From: Anaerolineae bacterium | GTDB lineage: Bacteria; Chloroflexota; Anaerolineae; 4572-78; J111 | DNA length: 64,000 nt | Assembly: GCA_023382535.1 (NCBI GenBank) | Contig: JAHDWA010000056.1 | Location: 1-64,000, forward strand | Reading direction: 5' to 3' | Part shown: piece after piece, positions 17,925 to 26,932 of the stretch | How positions within the stretch are numbered: position 1 is the first letter of the stretch | Layout of the letters: each line of letters starts with the position of its first letter | Made by a program: the position numbers and the translations under genes | Notes under the pieces: generated by a model | The model's database searches: none | Told to the model about the DNA's origin: nothing | Seen by the model: only the letters and a program-made list of their open reading frames with translations

Positions 17925-19484
17925 ATGAATAGAATTGGAAGTAGGCATCTTGACATGCAAGATCTTAACAGCTTAACGCCAAAGATTTGGTTTAATCGAG
18001 TAGATATTCCCTCCCAGAGTGAAGGCGATTGCGATTGTCCAGGTGCCTGCCCGGTTCAGCCAGTTGATGCTACTTTGGGGTTAGTTAAAACCGATATTCG
18101 GCAAATGAGCGGCAACGTATATCAGCAGGTAGTGCCTCTGCATTGGCAAATATGCACTGCAGACCATTGGTTGGCTTGCAATTCGACAGGAGGAGGGCGA
18201 GTCGTCGTTCTTAACCGATTAGCCTCTTTTTTATTCAACCTCTTCCAATTTCCTACTACTCCGGTTCAAGTCGCCCAGACTGCATCAAGGGTATCACCCA
18301 AGATTGTTGAGGCGACTGTGATGCAGTTGGTGAAGTTAGGCCTCTTGGAGGAGATGAATGCACCTATTCAGGCTCTTCGTTGGGAAAACCCTGAGACCTT
18401 GACGGTCTGGTTACATATCACCAATGAGTGTAATCTCCGTTGTTCGTATTGCTTTTTGCACAAAACGCCTGATGAGATGACTGATGAGACAGCTCGGCGG
18501 GCGGTGGAAGCGATCTTTCGTTCGGCGGTGCGGCATCACTTCAAACGGGTCAAGCTAAAGTATGCTGGGGGTGAGGCGAGCCTTCACTTCAACCAAGTTC
18601 TGGCGACTCACGATTATGCGGAGCGGCTGGCTAAATCACACAGCCTTGAGTTAGAAGCCGTGCTTCTGAGTAACGGGATAGCCCTTTCATCCCGGTTGAT
18701 CACTGAGCTGGTAGCTCGTCAGATCAAGGTGATGATCTCGTTGGACGGACTAGGGGCGTATCACGATGTGCAGCGGCCCTTTGCCAATGGGCGTGGGTCG
18801 TTTGAGCAGGTGCAGCGAACGATTGAACGTTTACTAAAGAATTGCTGGATCCCCGATATTTCTATCACCGTGTCGGAGCGTAACCTAGCTGGCTTGCCCG
18901 AGTTGATCGCATACGTGTTGGAACGTGATCTGCCCTTTAGCCTGAACTATTATCGTGAGAATGAGTATTCAACGACAGTCACCGACCTTCGTTATAATGA
19001 AGCAAAGATGATTGAGGCGATGCGGTCAGTTTTTGGGGTGATTGAGCAAAATCTTCCTCGACGCAGTCTATTAGGCTGTTTGGTTGACCGGGCCAATTTG
19101 AGTGCTCCGCATCGGCATACCTGTGGGGTGGGCCACAACTATTTGGTGGTTGATCAGAAAGGAGGGATTGCCAAATGCCAAATGGACATTCAGCGGACGG
19201 TGACGACCATTGATATGGCAGACCCGTTAGCACTGATCCGGGCTGATCAGGCGGGGATCCAGAACCTGGCGGTGGAAGAGAAGGAGGGCTGTCGGACCTG
19301 TGAGTGGCGTTATTGGTGCACGGGGGGCTGTTCGTTGTTGACACACCGCATGACCGGGCGGTACGATGTCAAGTCGCCGAACTGCGCCATCTACAAGGCC
19401 TTGTATCCAGAAGTGCTTCGGCTCGAAGCTTTACGACTGCTTAAGTACGAATTGCCTTGGACACCTTCTAAATTGGTTCCATGA
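17925..19484 (+). CDS. Radical SAM/SPASM maturase with PqqD-like N-terminus
   Basis: 519 residues. Radical SAM cluster CNLRCSYC (Cys169, Cys173, Cys176) and a barrel with AGGEASLH and VMISLDG; the C-terminal SPASM region has CGVG, KCQMD, CRTCEWRYWCTGGC and a final Cys (about 395-500), enough ligands for auxiliary clusters. Residues ~75-150 look like a PqqD/RRE winged helix, and the first 50 residues contain a DCDCPGAC stretch. Related enzymes (anSME, PqqE, peptide maturases) modify peptides or proteins. No precursor peptide gene is obvious nearby, so the substrate may be another cluster protein or distant. ATG at 17925 has a weak ribosome site; 17955 is an alternative. Confidence 0.85.
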   Translation: MNRIGSRHLDMQDLNSLTPKIWFNRVDIPSQSEGDCDCPGACPVQPVDATLGLVKTDIRQMSGNVYQQVVPLHWQICTADHWLACNSTGGGRVVVLNRLASFLFNLFQFPTTPVQVAQTASRVSPKIVEATVMQLVKLGLLEEMNAPIQALRWENPETLTVWLHITNECNLRCSYCFLHKTPDEMTDETARRAVEAIFRSAVRHHFKRVKLKYAGGEASLHFNQVLATHDYAERLAKSHSLELEAVLLSNGIALSSRLITELVARQIKVMISLDGLGAYHDVQRPFANGRGSFEQVQRTIERLLKNCWIPDISITVSERNLAGLPELIAYVLERDLPFSLNYYRENEYSTTVTDLRYNEAKMIEAMRSVFGVIEQNLPRRSLLGCLVDRANLSAPHRHTCGVGHNYLVVDQKGGIAKCQMDIQRTVTTIDMADPLALIRADQAGIQNLAVEEKEGCRTCEWRYWCTGGCSLLTHRMTGRYDVKSPNCAIYKALYPEVLRLEALRLLKYELPWTPSKLVP

Positions 19485-19710
19485 CAAGTTAACTAGAAAA
19501 AATTGAGGCTTTATAGCTTTACAAAGAGATTGAGGAAACTTCATCTTAAGAGGTCGAAGCTTCAGTAAAGAAGGTTACCTAAAGCCTCGATCTCATTTCT
19601 TGACTTTTAACTGTTTTTTTCTGTTAAGGGTAAGTGCTGCAAACATATAGGGTGGTGATCTCCTCAAAGCAGCATAAGATTACACATATGACACATTCTG
19701 AGGTAAAAGT
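19485..19710. other. 226-bp gap with inverted repeat and tiny leader ORF
   Basis: GAGGCTTTA (19505-19513) and TAAAGCCTC (19580-19588) form a 9-bp inverted repeat around about 66 bp. A nine-codon frame (ATG at 19688, MTHSEVKV) ends in a TGA that overlaps the GTG of the TIR gene (GTGA), suggesting translational coupling. A TTGACT at 19600 lacks a good -10. This gap divides the cluster into two halves and may hold a promoter, attenuator or missed peptide gene. Confidence 0.35.
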
Positions 19711-21267
19711 GTGACCAAGATTTTTATTAGCTATACTCACAATCCTACTCCGGACGAAGAACTAGTTAATTATCTTACTAATTATTTGAGCCAACACGGT
19801 TATGAAATTTTCGTCGACAAACAAATCTTGATTGGTGATGAATGGCCTACGATTACCAGGCAAAAAATTGAGCTATCTGAGTTTTTTATTGTTTTACTAT
19901 CAATTAGCTCGATTGAGAGTGAAATGGTTATTGAAGAGGTAAGAATTGCATATCGACTAAATAAAAAGCAGGAAAGACCAATCATCTTGCCGATACGAGT
20001 AGCTTACTATGCTGATTTACCATATGATCTAGGGAGTTACTTAGGTAGAATTCAATATGCCCTTTGGAAATCTAATGCTGACAGCGAGTCTGTAGCTGAG
20101 AAATTACTTGATGCAATCAACCATCAGCGTACATTTGATAAGAGCTCTCATCTTCCTCAACTTTCAGAAAAGATTGTGATTGCTGATGATGGTAATGTAA
20201 TTCAGTCAGATGATGAAATTACACCTCCTAGCCCGAGAGTCAATCATAAGTTAATATTGGAGTTAGCTGAGCCTGGAGGTGCTGTCGAGTTGCGTTCCAA
20301 ATTTTATATTGATCGTAATGCCGATAAAAAGGTTGGCATCGAAGTTCTTAAAAAGGGCAGGACTATCTGTATTAAAGGAGCTAGACAGACAGGAAAGAGT
20401 TCTCTTCTTGCACGTGTATATGCTTATGCTAGAAGAAACGGTCACCCTGCTGTATACCTAACTTTTCAGATGATTGACGAAAACCACCTGCAGGATCTGG
20501 ATGTTTTATTACGTTATCTAGCAGAGCTATTAGCCACGACGTTGGAAACGTCAGCACCTCCCCAGTACTTTTGGAATTCTCTACTTGGCCCGAAAGACAA
20601 ACTGTCTAACTTCTTAAAAGAAGCTATTCTGAAAACCACTGAGTTGCCCTTGATTATTGTTATGGATGAAGTCGATCGTCTTTTTAAATTCCCATACCGC
20701 AATGATTTTTTTAGCCTAATTCGTGCTTGGCATGAAAAACGTGCTTTCGATGAGGTCTTCAAAAAACTTAACTTGGTACTGGCTTACTCAACTGAGGCAT
20801 TCCTTTTTATTCAAAATGTATCATCACCTTTTAATGTTGGAAGTCGAATCGAATTAAATGATTTTGATCGAAATCAGTTAGAAGATTTGAATATAAGGCA
20901 CGGAAAACCTATACGCGATGCTGATGAGTTAGATGCTTTTGCTAGCTTAATTGGAGGTCATCCATATCTGGCGCGTAAAGCATTTTATGACCTTGTGACT
21001 CGGGGTTGGTCCCTAAAAAACTTAATTGATGTAGCTTTAGCAGATGATGGCCCTTTTGATGAGCATTTGCGCGCTCATCTCTGGCATCTACATAACTTCC
21101 CGGATCTGAAGACTGCAATGAAGGAAATTTTAACAGGTAACATTTGCTCCGATGATCTGTTATTCTATCGCCTTCGTTCTGCTGGATTAGTTCGGGGACA
21201 TGATCGCCATTCCACAGTTCTACGTTGTGGGCTTTATACTCAATATTTTAGTAAACATCTGTTATAG
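19711..21267 (+). CDS. TIR domain fused to an AAA-like (AAA_35) ATPase
   Basis: 518 residues. TIR domain at 1-140: IFISYTH, DKQILIGDEW, and SEMVIEEVRIAY in which Glu76 lies where TIR NADases keep their catalytic Glu. An AAA_35-type ATPase follows with Walker A GARQTGKSS (223-231), Walker B LIIVMDEVDRLF and the family hallmark PFNVGSRIELNDF. Known TIR effectors cleave NAD+ or make cyclic ADP-ribose signals after immune activation. GTG start, GAGGT site. Ten bases upstream of the next gene, which shares the same AAA_35 module, so the two probably interact. Confidence 0.85.
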   Translation: MTKIFISYTHNPTPDEELVNYLTNYLSQHGYEIFVDKQILIGDEWPTITRQKIELSEFFIVLLSISSIESEMVIEEVRIAYRLNKKQERPIILPIRVAYYADLPYDLGSYLGRIQYALWKSNADSESVAEKLLDAINHQRTFDKSSHLPQLSEKIVIADDGNVIQSDDEITPPSPRVNHKLILELAEPGGAVELRSKFYIDRNADKKVGIEVLKKGRTICIKGARQTGKSSLLARVYAYARRNGHPAVYLTFQMIDENHLQDLDVLLRYLAELLATTLETSAPPQYFWNSLLGPKDKLSNFLKEAILKTTELPLIIVMDEVDRLFKFPYRNDFFSLIRAWHEKRAFDEVFKKLNLVLAYSTEAFLFIQNVSSPFNVGSRIELNDFDRNQLEDLNIRHGKPIRDADELDAFASLIGGHPYLARKAFYDLVTRGWSLKNLIDVALADDGPFDEHLRAHLWHLHNFPDLKTAMKEILTGNICSDDLLFYRLRSAGLVRGHDRHSTVLRCGLYTQYFSKHLL

Positions 21268-21277
21268 ATAGTAACAT

Positions 21278-24200
21278 ATGGTTAAAGTGCGGTCAGATAA
21301 TTTCTATGTGGTGGGTGGATCATTAGATCCCCTCTCACCCAGTTATATTGTACGAGCTGCAGATCAAGAACTGTTAGAGGGAGTCATCCAAGGCTATTAT
21401 TGTTACATATTGACGCCTCGCCAAATGGGGAAAAGTAGTCTAATGGCTCGGACAAAAAATATGCTGCTGGGTCAAGAGATTCCTTCCGTTGTCATTGACC
21501 TAACAAGTATTGGGACAGGAGTAACTGAGGAGCAGTGGTATTTAGGACAGATAAATTGTTTTGTCGAGCAACTTAAATTGCAAATTGACTTCGAAAGATG
21601 GTGGACGGATCGTGCTTATTTGGGGGAGGTGCAGCGATATGTTAATTTCTTTTCCGAAGTGATATTGCCTAGTGTCACTAAACCAATAGTTGTTTTTGTT
21701 GATGAAATTGAGTCAACCCTAGAATTAAACTATGGTGATGACTATTTTGCTGCGATTCGTTCACTATACAATCAGCGTGCGGTTGAGCCGATTTTCAGGC
21801 AGCTTACTTTTGTATTATTGGGTGTCACCGCACCGACAGATTTTATCAAGAATCCATCACGGACCCCATTTAATATAGGAAAACGTATTCAGTTGAAAGA
21901 TTTTTCACTTAAAGAGGCAAGACCACTAGCAAACGGTCTTAATTTGGGTGAGCTACTAGGAGTGCAAGTATTAGAACATATTTTGAACTGGACAGGAGGA
22001 CATCCTTATCTCACACAAAAGGCTTGTGCTTTTTTGGTAGAAAACAACCAACCAAAACGAATTGAAACAAATGCCGAAAGTGTGGTAAGAGATTTGATTG
22101 AGGAGGAATTTCTTTCGGAAAAGAGTTTCGATGATGATAATCTTCGATTCGTGCGTCAGCACATTCTAAGCAACCCTAATGCCGACCAACTTCTGACACT
22201 CTACTACCGAGTACTTAGCGATGAAAAAGTGCCTGATGATGAACACTCATCGACCTTCACAGCTCTTAAGCTGTCTGGTATTGTTAAAGTTAAGAATAGA
22301 TATTTAGACATTCGAAATAAGATTTATCGAGAGGTATTTAATCAGGCTTGGGTGCATGAATCTTTGACAGACAGGAGTCTACCCTCAAGGCTACTCCTGG
22401 ATAGGAGTTTCCAGACAAAAACTAGGCTAAATCATGTATTACAGTTAGAGTCAAAGTCACGTTCATCGATTATTAAGGTGTTTGTTTCATCACCAAGTGA
22501 TGTTAAGGATGCTCGGGGCGTTTTGGAAGCGGTTATTAAAGAACTTAATGCTATCTGGAGTCCAAAAACCGGACTGATGTTACAGCTTCTTGATTGGCAT
22601 GAGAATGTGACCCCTTGGCTCGGCAAGCCACCAGAGGCAACCCTTCTCCTTCAACTCCCTGTTGACACATGGGATTTATTTATCGGGATAATGTGGAGTC
22701 GTTTTGGTACGCCGACAGGTAATATTGACCCTATTACAGGTAAACCCTATAGGTCAGGAACAGAAGAGGAGTTTATTCTTGCTTATAGATGTAACCAGCA
22801 GCGAGGATTCCCAAAGCTTCTTTTCTATCGCTGTGCAATGCCTGTCAACCCGCAGGCTGTTGACTTAAAGCAACTGGGGCTAGTTCAAGAGTTCTTCAAG
22901 CAATTTGAACAGGAAGGGCTATACTCTGGTTACCCTACGCCTTACGAAAATCTAGATGATTTTAGGAGGCAAGCTACTCGCCATCTTACTACTGCCTTGA
23001 TGGAAATACAAGAGGGTCATAGACCAGTTACGCCCGTAATAGGCCTGACCGGAGGTATAAAGGATTGGTTGGAGAAGGTTGGCCTATCGGGTAACCCTTT
23101 TAGGCATTGGGATGCAAGTACGGATGATAACTTGCCTCATTACTTCCATACGATGGTTCCCTACTTTAACGAATTGGTAGGTAATTCTCCTGATTTACCT
23201 CAGTCCAGCATGATATTTGGTGCTCGTGGGGTAGGTAAGACGGCCATAGCTAAGATGATTGCCCATGACAGTAAACAGAAGCCAGGGGGAAGGACCGTAC
23301 TTTGTATCTCCTACACGGATTTTTCTCCTTTGGTAGAAAAGGCAGCCAGTGGGGGTAGCATATCGCCACGTGATCATGTAGAACAGATTTTGAGGTTAGG
23401 CGTTCAAGCTTTGGGTGAGGTTATTCAAGATAGGTCGGATCAGCTTAGAGCGGCACTCACAAAGGAAAATCGGCTAGAACTGTTAAAATATGTTCATCAT
23501 TTTGGCCAAAATCTTAGCCAGGCCCAATGCAAAGTTGTTATGGATGTTGTTCAAGTAGAGAATGAAGGTCTGCCGAAGCCAAATCTCCCGGTTTCCTTCG
23601 TTGAGATGTTCTACAGTTTTTGCCGATTGATTAGAGTCTTTGGTTATGACACTATCTATGTTTTAATGGATCAATTAGAGGAAAGTAGTTTAGCAGGTAA
23701 CGATGACAAAATTATAAGCTTGCTGGTACCGTTAATGGCTGAACTTAAGTTGATGGAATTACCAGACGGATTAGCTACATTTCGCTTTTTTCTCCCGACT
23801 CGTCTGGAAGCCCTGCTGAAAAAAAACAGGATTCGTTTTGATCGTCTGGTACCCTACCGGCTCAGTTGGACTAATAAAGATTTACAGATGGTAATTGAAC
23901 AACGTCTACGATTTTTTAGTACAAATCAATCTAGACCTTATAAACGTCTGGCAGAGTTATCTACTGGGATTGATAATTTGGATAGCCGCCTAATTGAGGC
24001 TGCGCAAGGAAATGTTAGGACTCTGATTACTCTCTCAAATTATCTCATTTCAGAACACTGTAGAATACCGATTACGGATGACAACATATACTTGACCCAG
24101 AACGATTTTGATGCAGCTTTGAAACGGTGGCAGGATGATATTATCAACGATGATATGGTCAATGAGGGAATTATGCCTCAAGTTAACGCCCTACCGGTGT

Positions 24201-25045
24201 ATTCGCCGATTGACTTACTGCCAACGCCGATTGCTGTTCTAGTGGTACGCTACCAGAATGAACAGAATACATCTCAGAAACTTTGGAAAGCCTTCGCATT
24301 GACCCAAATAATTTTGCAATTAGTTGCAGGTATGTTAATAATCTTATATAAACAATACGGTCAGAAAGACACCGAACTGGATGAGAAATTGATTCAATTA
24401 GTTTTTAATGTAGAGCATCCTCCAAGTTTGGGTGATTGGCGTCAGGCTATTGATCGTATCCTTAAAAAGAAAGACGCGATCAAGAATCGGCTCGTTGAAC
24501 CCTTCGTGCAGTTTCGGTCGAATAAAGAAGTAGGGCGAAGTGTAAACAACCTGATTGAAACACGTAACGCAATGGCACATGGGCGGCTAAGCATCGTAGA
24601 AACTCAAAAGCTTCGTGAGATTGATGAACAACTTGAGATACTTTTGAAGGCTCTCGAACCTATTAGTCACTTAGGACTGCTTAGTGTTGAGGATTACGAT
24701 GTTAACGATGCAGGCCAATGGACCTGCCACATGTGGGTACACAAAGGGAATGTCTTAGTTCCTCAAAGGCAACAATTTGCCTTTGAAAGACCTTATCCGC
24801 GCGGTCGCGTAGTTTTATACGATCCTGAATCGAAAGTTAGCACCTCGCTTTGGCCCTTCGTAATATTTGAGACACCTCCTGATCTAGTAGGGATGTCAGG
24901 AGAACGAGAAATCTATTTATATGATCAGCTTATTGATCCGCAGCACGACGGGAAAACTGCGGTTCAATATGTGAATCCTTTATCAGGTCGAACCTTGCGC
25001 TCATTTGACCCTATCCAAATTTTTAAGGAACAGGGTTTCATTTAA
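21278..25045 (+). CDS. Giant AAA_35 - DUF4062 - P-loop ATPase - HEPN-like fusion
   Basis: 1255 residues in four parts. (i) AAA_35 ATPase, 1-370: Walker A TPRQMGKSS (46-54), VVFVDEIES, PFNIGKRIQLKDF. (ii) DUF4062, ~398-580: IIKVFVSSPSDVKDAR, WDLFIGIMWSRFGTPTG, SGTEEEF; this fold is regarded as TIR-related. (iii) A second P-loop ATPase near 647-655 (GARGVGKTA), with YVLMDQLEES as a Walker B candidate. (iv) A helical C-terminal region with ETRNAMAHG, where Arg1096-x4-His1101 matches the HEPN RNase motif, then a ~110-residue beta-rich tail. The parts suggest an ATP-regulated effector, possibly an RNase. Function unproven. Confidence 0.8.
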   Translation: MVKVRSDNFYVVGGSLDPLSPSYIVRAADQELLEGVIQGYYCYILTPRQMGKSSLMARTKNMLLGQEIPSVVIDLTSIGTGVTEEQWYLGQINCFVEQLKLQIDFERWWTDRAYLGEVQRYVNFFSEVILPSVTKPIVVFVDEIESTLELNYGDDYFAAIRSLYNQRAVEPIFRQLTFVLLGVTAPTDFIKNPSRTPFNIGKRIQLKDFSLKEARPLANGLNLGELLGVQVLEHILNWTGGHPYLTQKACAFLVENNQPKRIETNAESVVRDLIEEEFLSEKSFDDDNLRFVRQHILSNPNADQLLTLYYRVLSDEKVPDDEHSSTFTALKLSGIVKVKNRYLDIRNKIYREVFNQAWVHESLTDRSLPSRLLLDRSFQTKTRLNHVLQLESKSRSSIIKVFVSSPSDVKDARGVLEAVIKELNAIWSPKTGLMLQLLDWHENVTPWLGKPPEATLLLQLPVDTWDLFIGIMWSRFGTPTGNIDPITGKPYRSGTEEEFILAYRCNQQRGFPKLLFYRCAMPVNPQAVDLKQLGLVQEFFKQFEQEGLYSGYPTPYENLDDFRRQATRHLTTALMEIQEGHRPVTPVIGLTGGIKDWLEKVGLSGNPFRHWDASTDDNLPHYFHTMVPYFNELVGNSPDLPQSSMIFGARGVGKTAIAKMIAHDSKQKPGGRTVLCISYTDFSPLVEKAASGGSISPRDHVEQILRLGVQALGEVIQDRSDQLRAALTKENRLELLKYVHHFGQNLSQAQCKVVMDVVQVENEGLPKPNLPVSFVEMFYSFCRLIRVFGYDTIYVLMDQLEESSLAGNDDKIISLLVPLMAELKLMELPDGLATFRFFLPTRLEALLKKNRIRFDRLVPYRLSWTNKDLQMVIEQRLRFFSTNQSRPYKRLAELSTGIDNLDSRLIEAAQGNVRTLITLSNYLISEHCRIPITDDNIYLTQNDFDAALKRWQDDIINDDMVNEGIMPQVNALPVYSPIDLLPTPIAVLVVRYQNEQNTSQKLWKAFALTQIILQLVAGMLIILYKQYGQKDTELDEKLIQLVFNVEHPPSLGDWRQAIDRILKKKDAIKNRLVEPFVQFRSNKEVGRSVNNLIETRNAMAHGRLSIVETQKLREIDEQLEILLKALEPISHLGLLSVEDYDVNDAGQWTCHMWVHKGNVLVPQRQQFAFERPYPRGRVVLYDPESKVSTSLWPFVIFETPPDLVGMSGEREIYLYDQLIDPQHDGKTAVQYVNPLSGRTLRSFDPIQIFKEQGFI

Positions 25046-25101
25046 ACCGTATCTTATGGCTTGAAAATCGGACTCTAAGGAGGGAAGAAAGGAAGGTTTT
25101 T

Positions 25102-26463
25102 ATGAATGTCCACAATCCAATTCAACTTGTTCGTGACGCTGATATGCAATTTGTCCAACATTTTATAGAAAATGTGGGATCTTACTCGATATTAAATGTG
25201 TTCTCAACCCGGCGAGTCGGACGCACTACTTTTTTACGGCACATTAGGGATGAGCAACGGACAAAGATGCCAACGGTTTTTGTCAGTGTTCAGGATTTTG
25301 TATCCGTGGAAAGGGAAGGTGGATACCGTCTGGATCAATTCTTGCGCCAGGTGGCTGATCAACTACAGAGTCAACTTCCCGCCGATACAATCTCCCCTGT
25401 TGTCGAAATTGAAACTGCTGATCGGGTCAACATATTAGCTCTGACAGTGATCGAGTTGGTTAATTTCGCTGCTCGCAAAGGTAGTACGCCGCTTATTTTA
25501 ATTGATGATTATGACCTTTTACCCGCAGGATCGAAAATTGTGTTCGAGGACTTGGTGTTGAGCCGGATCGTTGAACAACCAGGGCAGGCAATAGTGATCT
25601 TGAGCAGTGAGCAGGAGTTACGGTTTACAGATCGACTAGATCTGAGAGTTCGGCTTAGAACTTACGAATTGAGTCGCCTCACCGTAAGTGATATCGCTCG
25701 CTCTGTTCCACAGCGATATGCGGTTTTAGCTCCGGAAATCCTGAGATGGACAGGTGGCATGCCTGACTTAGTAGAATTTTTCGTTGAAGAAGCAAATAAA
25801 CAACAGATTGGCAATCTCGACGAATATCGAACTCGTAAGAACGAGTTGCTGGGTCCAAAATATCGTACACAGATTCAGAAGGTGGTATTTCCCGATATTC
25901 GTACGGCCTCTGACGGCGTGCTCGACACTTTAGCTCTATTGCGGCGATTTGATGTAGCCATTCTTTCAGGTGTCCTTCCCCAAATTAATCCAAAAATCTT
26001 TGCCTCTTTCAAGCAGAAGCATTACCTTGATTTGATTCGTGAGTTGGGCAGCCGTATTTATTGGCGTGAGCAGGGTGGTTATGTTTTAGATGACATATTG
26101 AAAACAATGTTGTCCAGTTACATTCGTACATTTGAGCCGGATACTTATAGGAAAGTCAATGATATTGTTGCAACAACATATGAGGCTTGGTTACGTGAGG
26201 AGTATCGCCAACACTACTTACTCGAAATGCTCTATCACCGCATGATACTGGAAAATATAAGAATTTCTAGCGATGAAGTAGTTACTGATCTACTAAGTAA
26301 GCTCTTATTAGATTATATTGAGGGTAGGCAGGGAATCGGGCCAAGTAAAATTGACGAATTGGACTCATTAAGACGCACACTTGAGATCGATCTAGATTTG
26401 CGGCCTTTTGTTGAACCAGAGGTCTTTGATATTATAGATAGGATGCTAACAGCTAAATCATAA
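25102..26463 (+). CDS. AAA-like NTPase with degenerate Walker A
   Basis: 453 residues. The P-loop position reads STRRVGRTT (35-43), with Arg41 where Lys is expected and no first Gly, followed by an intact Walker B (LILIDDYDLL) and a sensor-like IVILSSEQEL. The fold is that of small STAND/AAA_14-like ATPases, with a winged-helix region around 260-350 and a helical C-terminus. It may bind nucleotide poorly and act as a regulatory or scaffolding subunit for the preceding ATPases. It has a GGAGG site and is the last gene of the cluster, 50 bp before a strong terminator. Confidence 0.7.
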   Translation: MNVHNPIQLVRDADMQFVQHFIENVGSYSILNVFSTRRVGRTTFLRHIRDEQRTKMPTVFVSVQDFVSVEREGGYRLDQFLRQVADQLQSQLPADTISPVVEIETADRVNILALTVIELVNFAARKGSTPLILIDDYDLLPAGSKIVFEDLVLSRIVEQPGQAIVILSSEQELRFTDRLDLRVRLRTYELSRLTVSDIARSVPQRYAVLAPEILRWTGGMPDLVEFFVEEANKQQIGNLDEYRTRKNELLGPKYRTQIQKVVFPDIRTASDGVLDTLALLRRFDVAILSGVLPQINPKIFASFKQKHYLDLIRELGSRIYWREQGGYVLDDILKTMLSSYIRTFEPDTYRKVNDIVATTYEAWLREEYRQHYLLEMLYHRMILENIRISSDEVVTDLLSKLLLDYIEGRQGIGPSKIDELDSLRRTLEIDLDLRPFVEPEVFDIIDRMLTAKS

Positions 26464-26514
26464 TAAGTTTATAGCTGCCATTTGCTACTATATTCGAGGA
26501 TAAAAGTTAGTTAG

Positions 26515-26548
26515 CCCTCACCAAATGAAGTGAGGGTTCTCATTTTTT
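26515..26548 (+). terminator. Rho-independent terminator of the island cluster
   Basis: CCCTCAC (26515-26521), 8-base loop, GTGAGGG (26530-26536), then a T-rich tract ending in six Ts (to 26548). Confidence 0.85.
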
Positions 26549-26932
26549 AATCAATCTCCATTTAGGTGGGATGAAAAATTGATAGACACTTATAGTGGCC
26601 TAAGATTTGTAGGCTAATTTCATTATCCTTGTTTTATTGCTAGAGGTAGGTTAGTCGCATTATATTTGGTCTAACTGAGCAATGCTGCTCATAGGTTAGT
26701 TGTAATAAATTTCGCTAAAATGTACAATAGTCGTATTATATTCATCTTTCAGTCTTATTATCCTTGTCTATAAGGAGTAAAAAAGGGGCCTACAGTCTTA
26801 TTATCTTTAGCCCCCTACAAGTTAAAAATTAGGGCAAGTTTCATCGGGCGATAAAATAGACCTGCCAGGTCTTGGAGACCTGGCAGGTCTATTTGCATAA
26901 CAGGGTTAATAAAAGCTGATCAGCCCCTTATC
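26549..26932. other. Gene-free island edge with repeats
   Basis: No gene. It holds AGGTTAGTCGCATTATATTT and a diverged copy AGGTTAGTTGTAATAAATTT some 40 bp on, a small hairpin GAGCA/TGCTC, the motif TTTCGCTAAAATGTAC (26710-26725) also found near 12706, several TTATTATCCTTG-like words, and a long palindrome (separate entry). Confidence 0.6.
26854..26894. repeat. REP-like palindrome with 19-bp arms
   Basis: AAATAGACCTGCCAGGTCT (26854-26872) and its exact complement (26876-26894) around TGG. Each arm itself contains a smaller dyad (AGACCTGSCAGGTCT). The GACCTGCCAGGTC word is of the interspersed REP type; it may also serve as a bidirectional terminator between the island and the minus-strand gene beyond. 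Confidence 0.85.
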
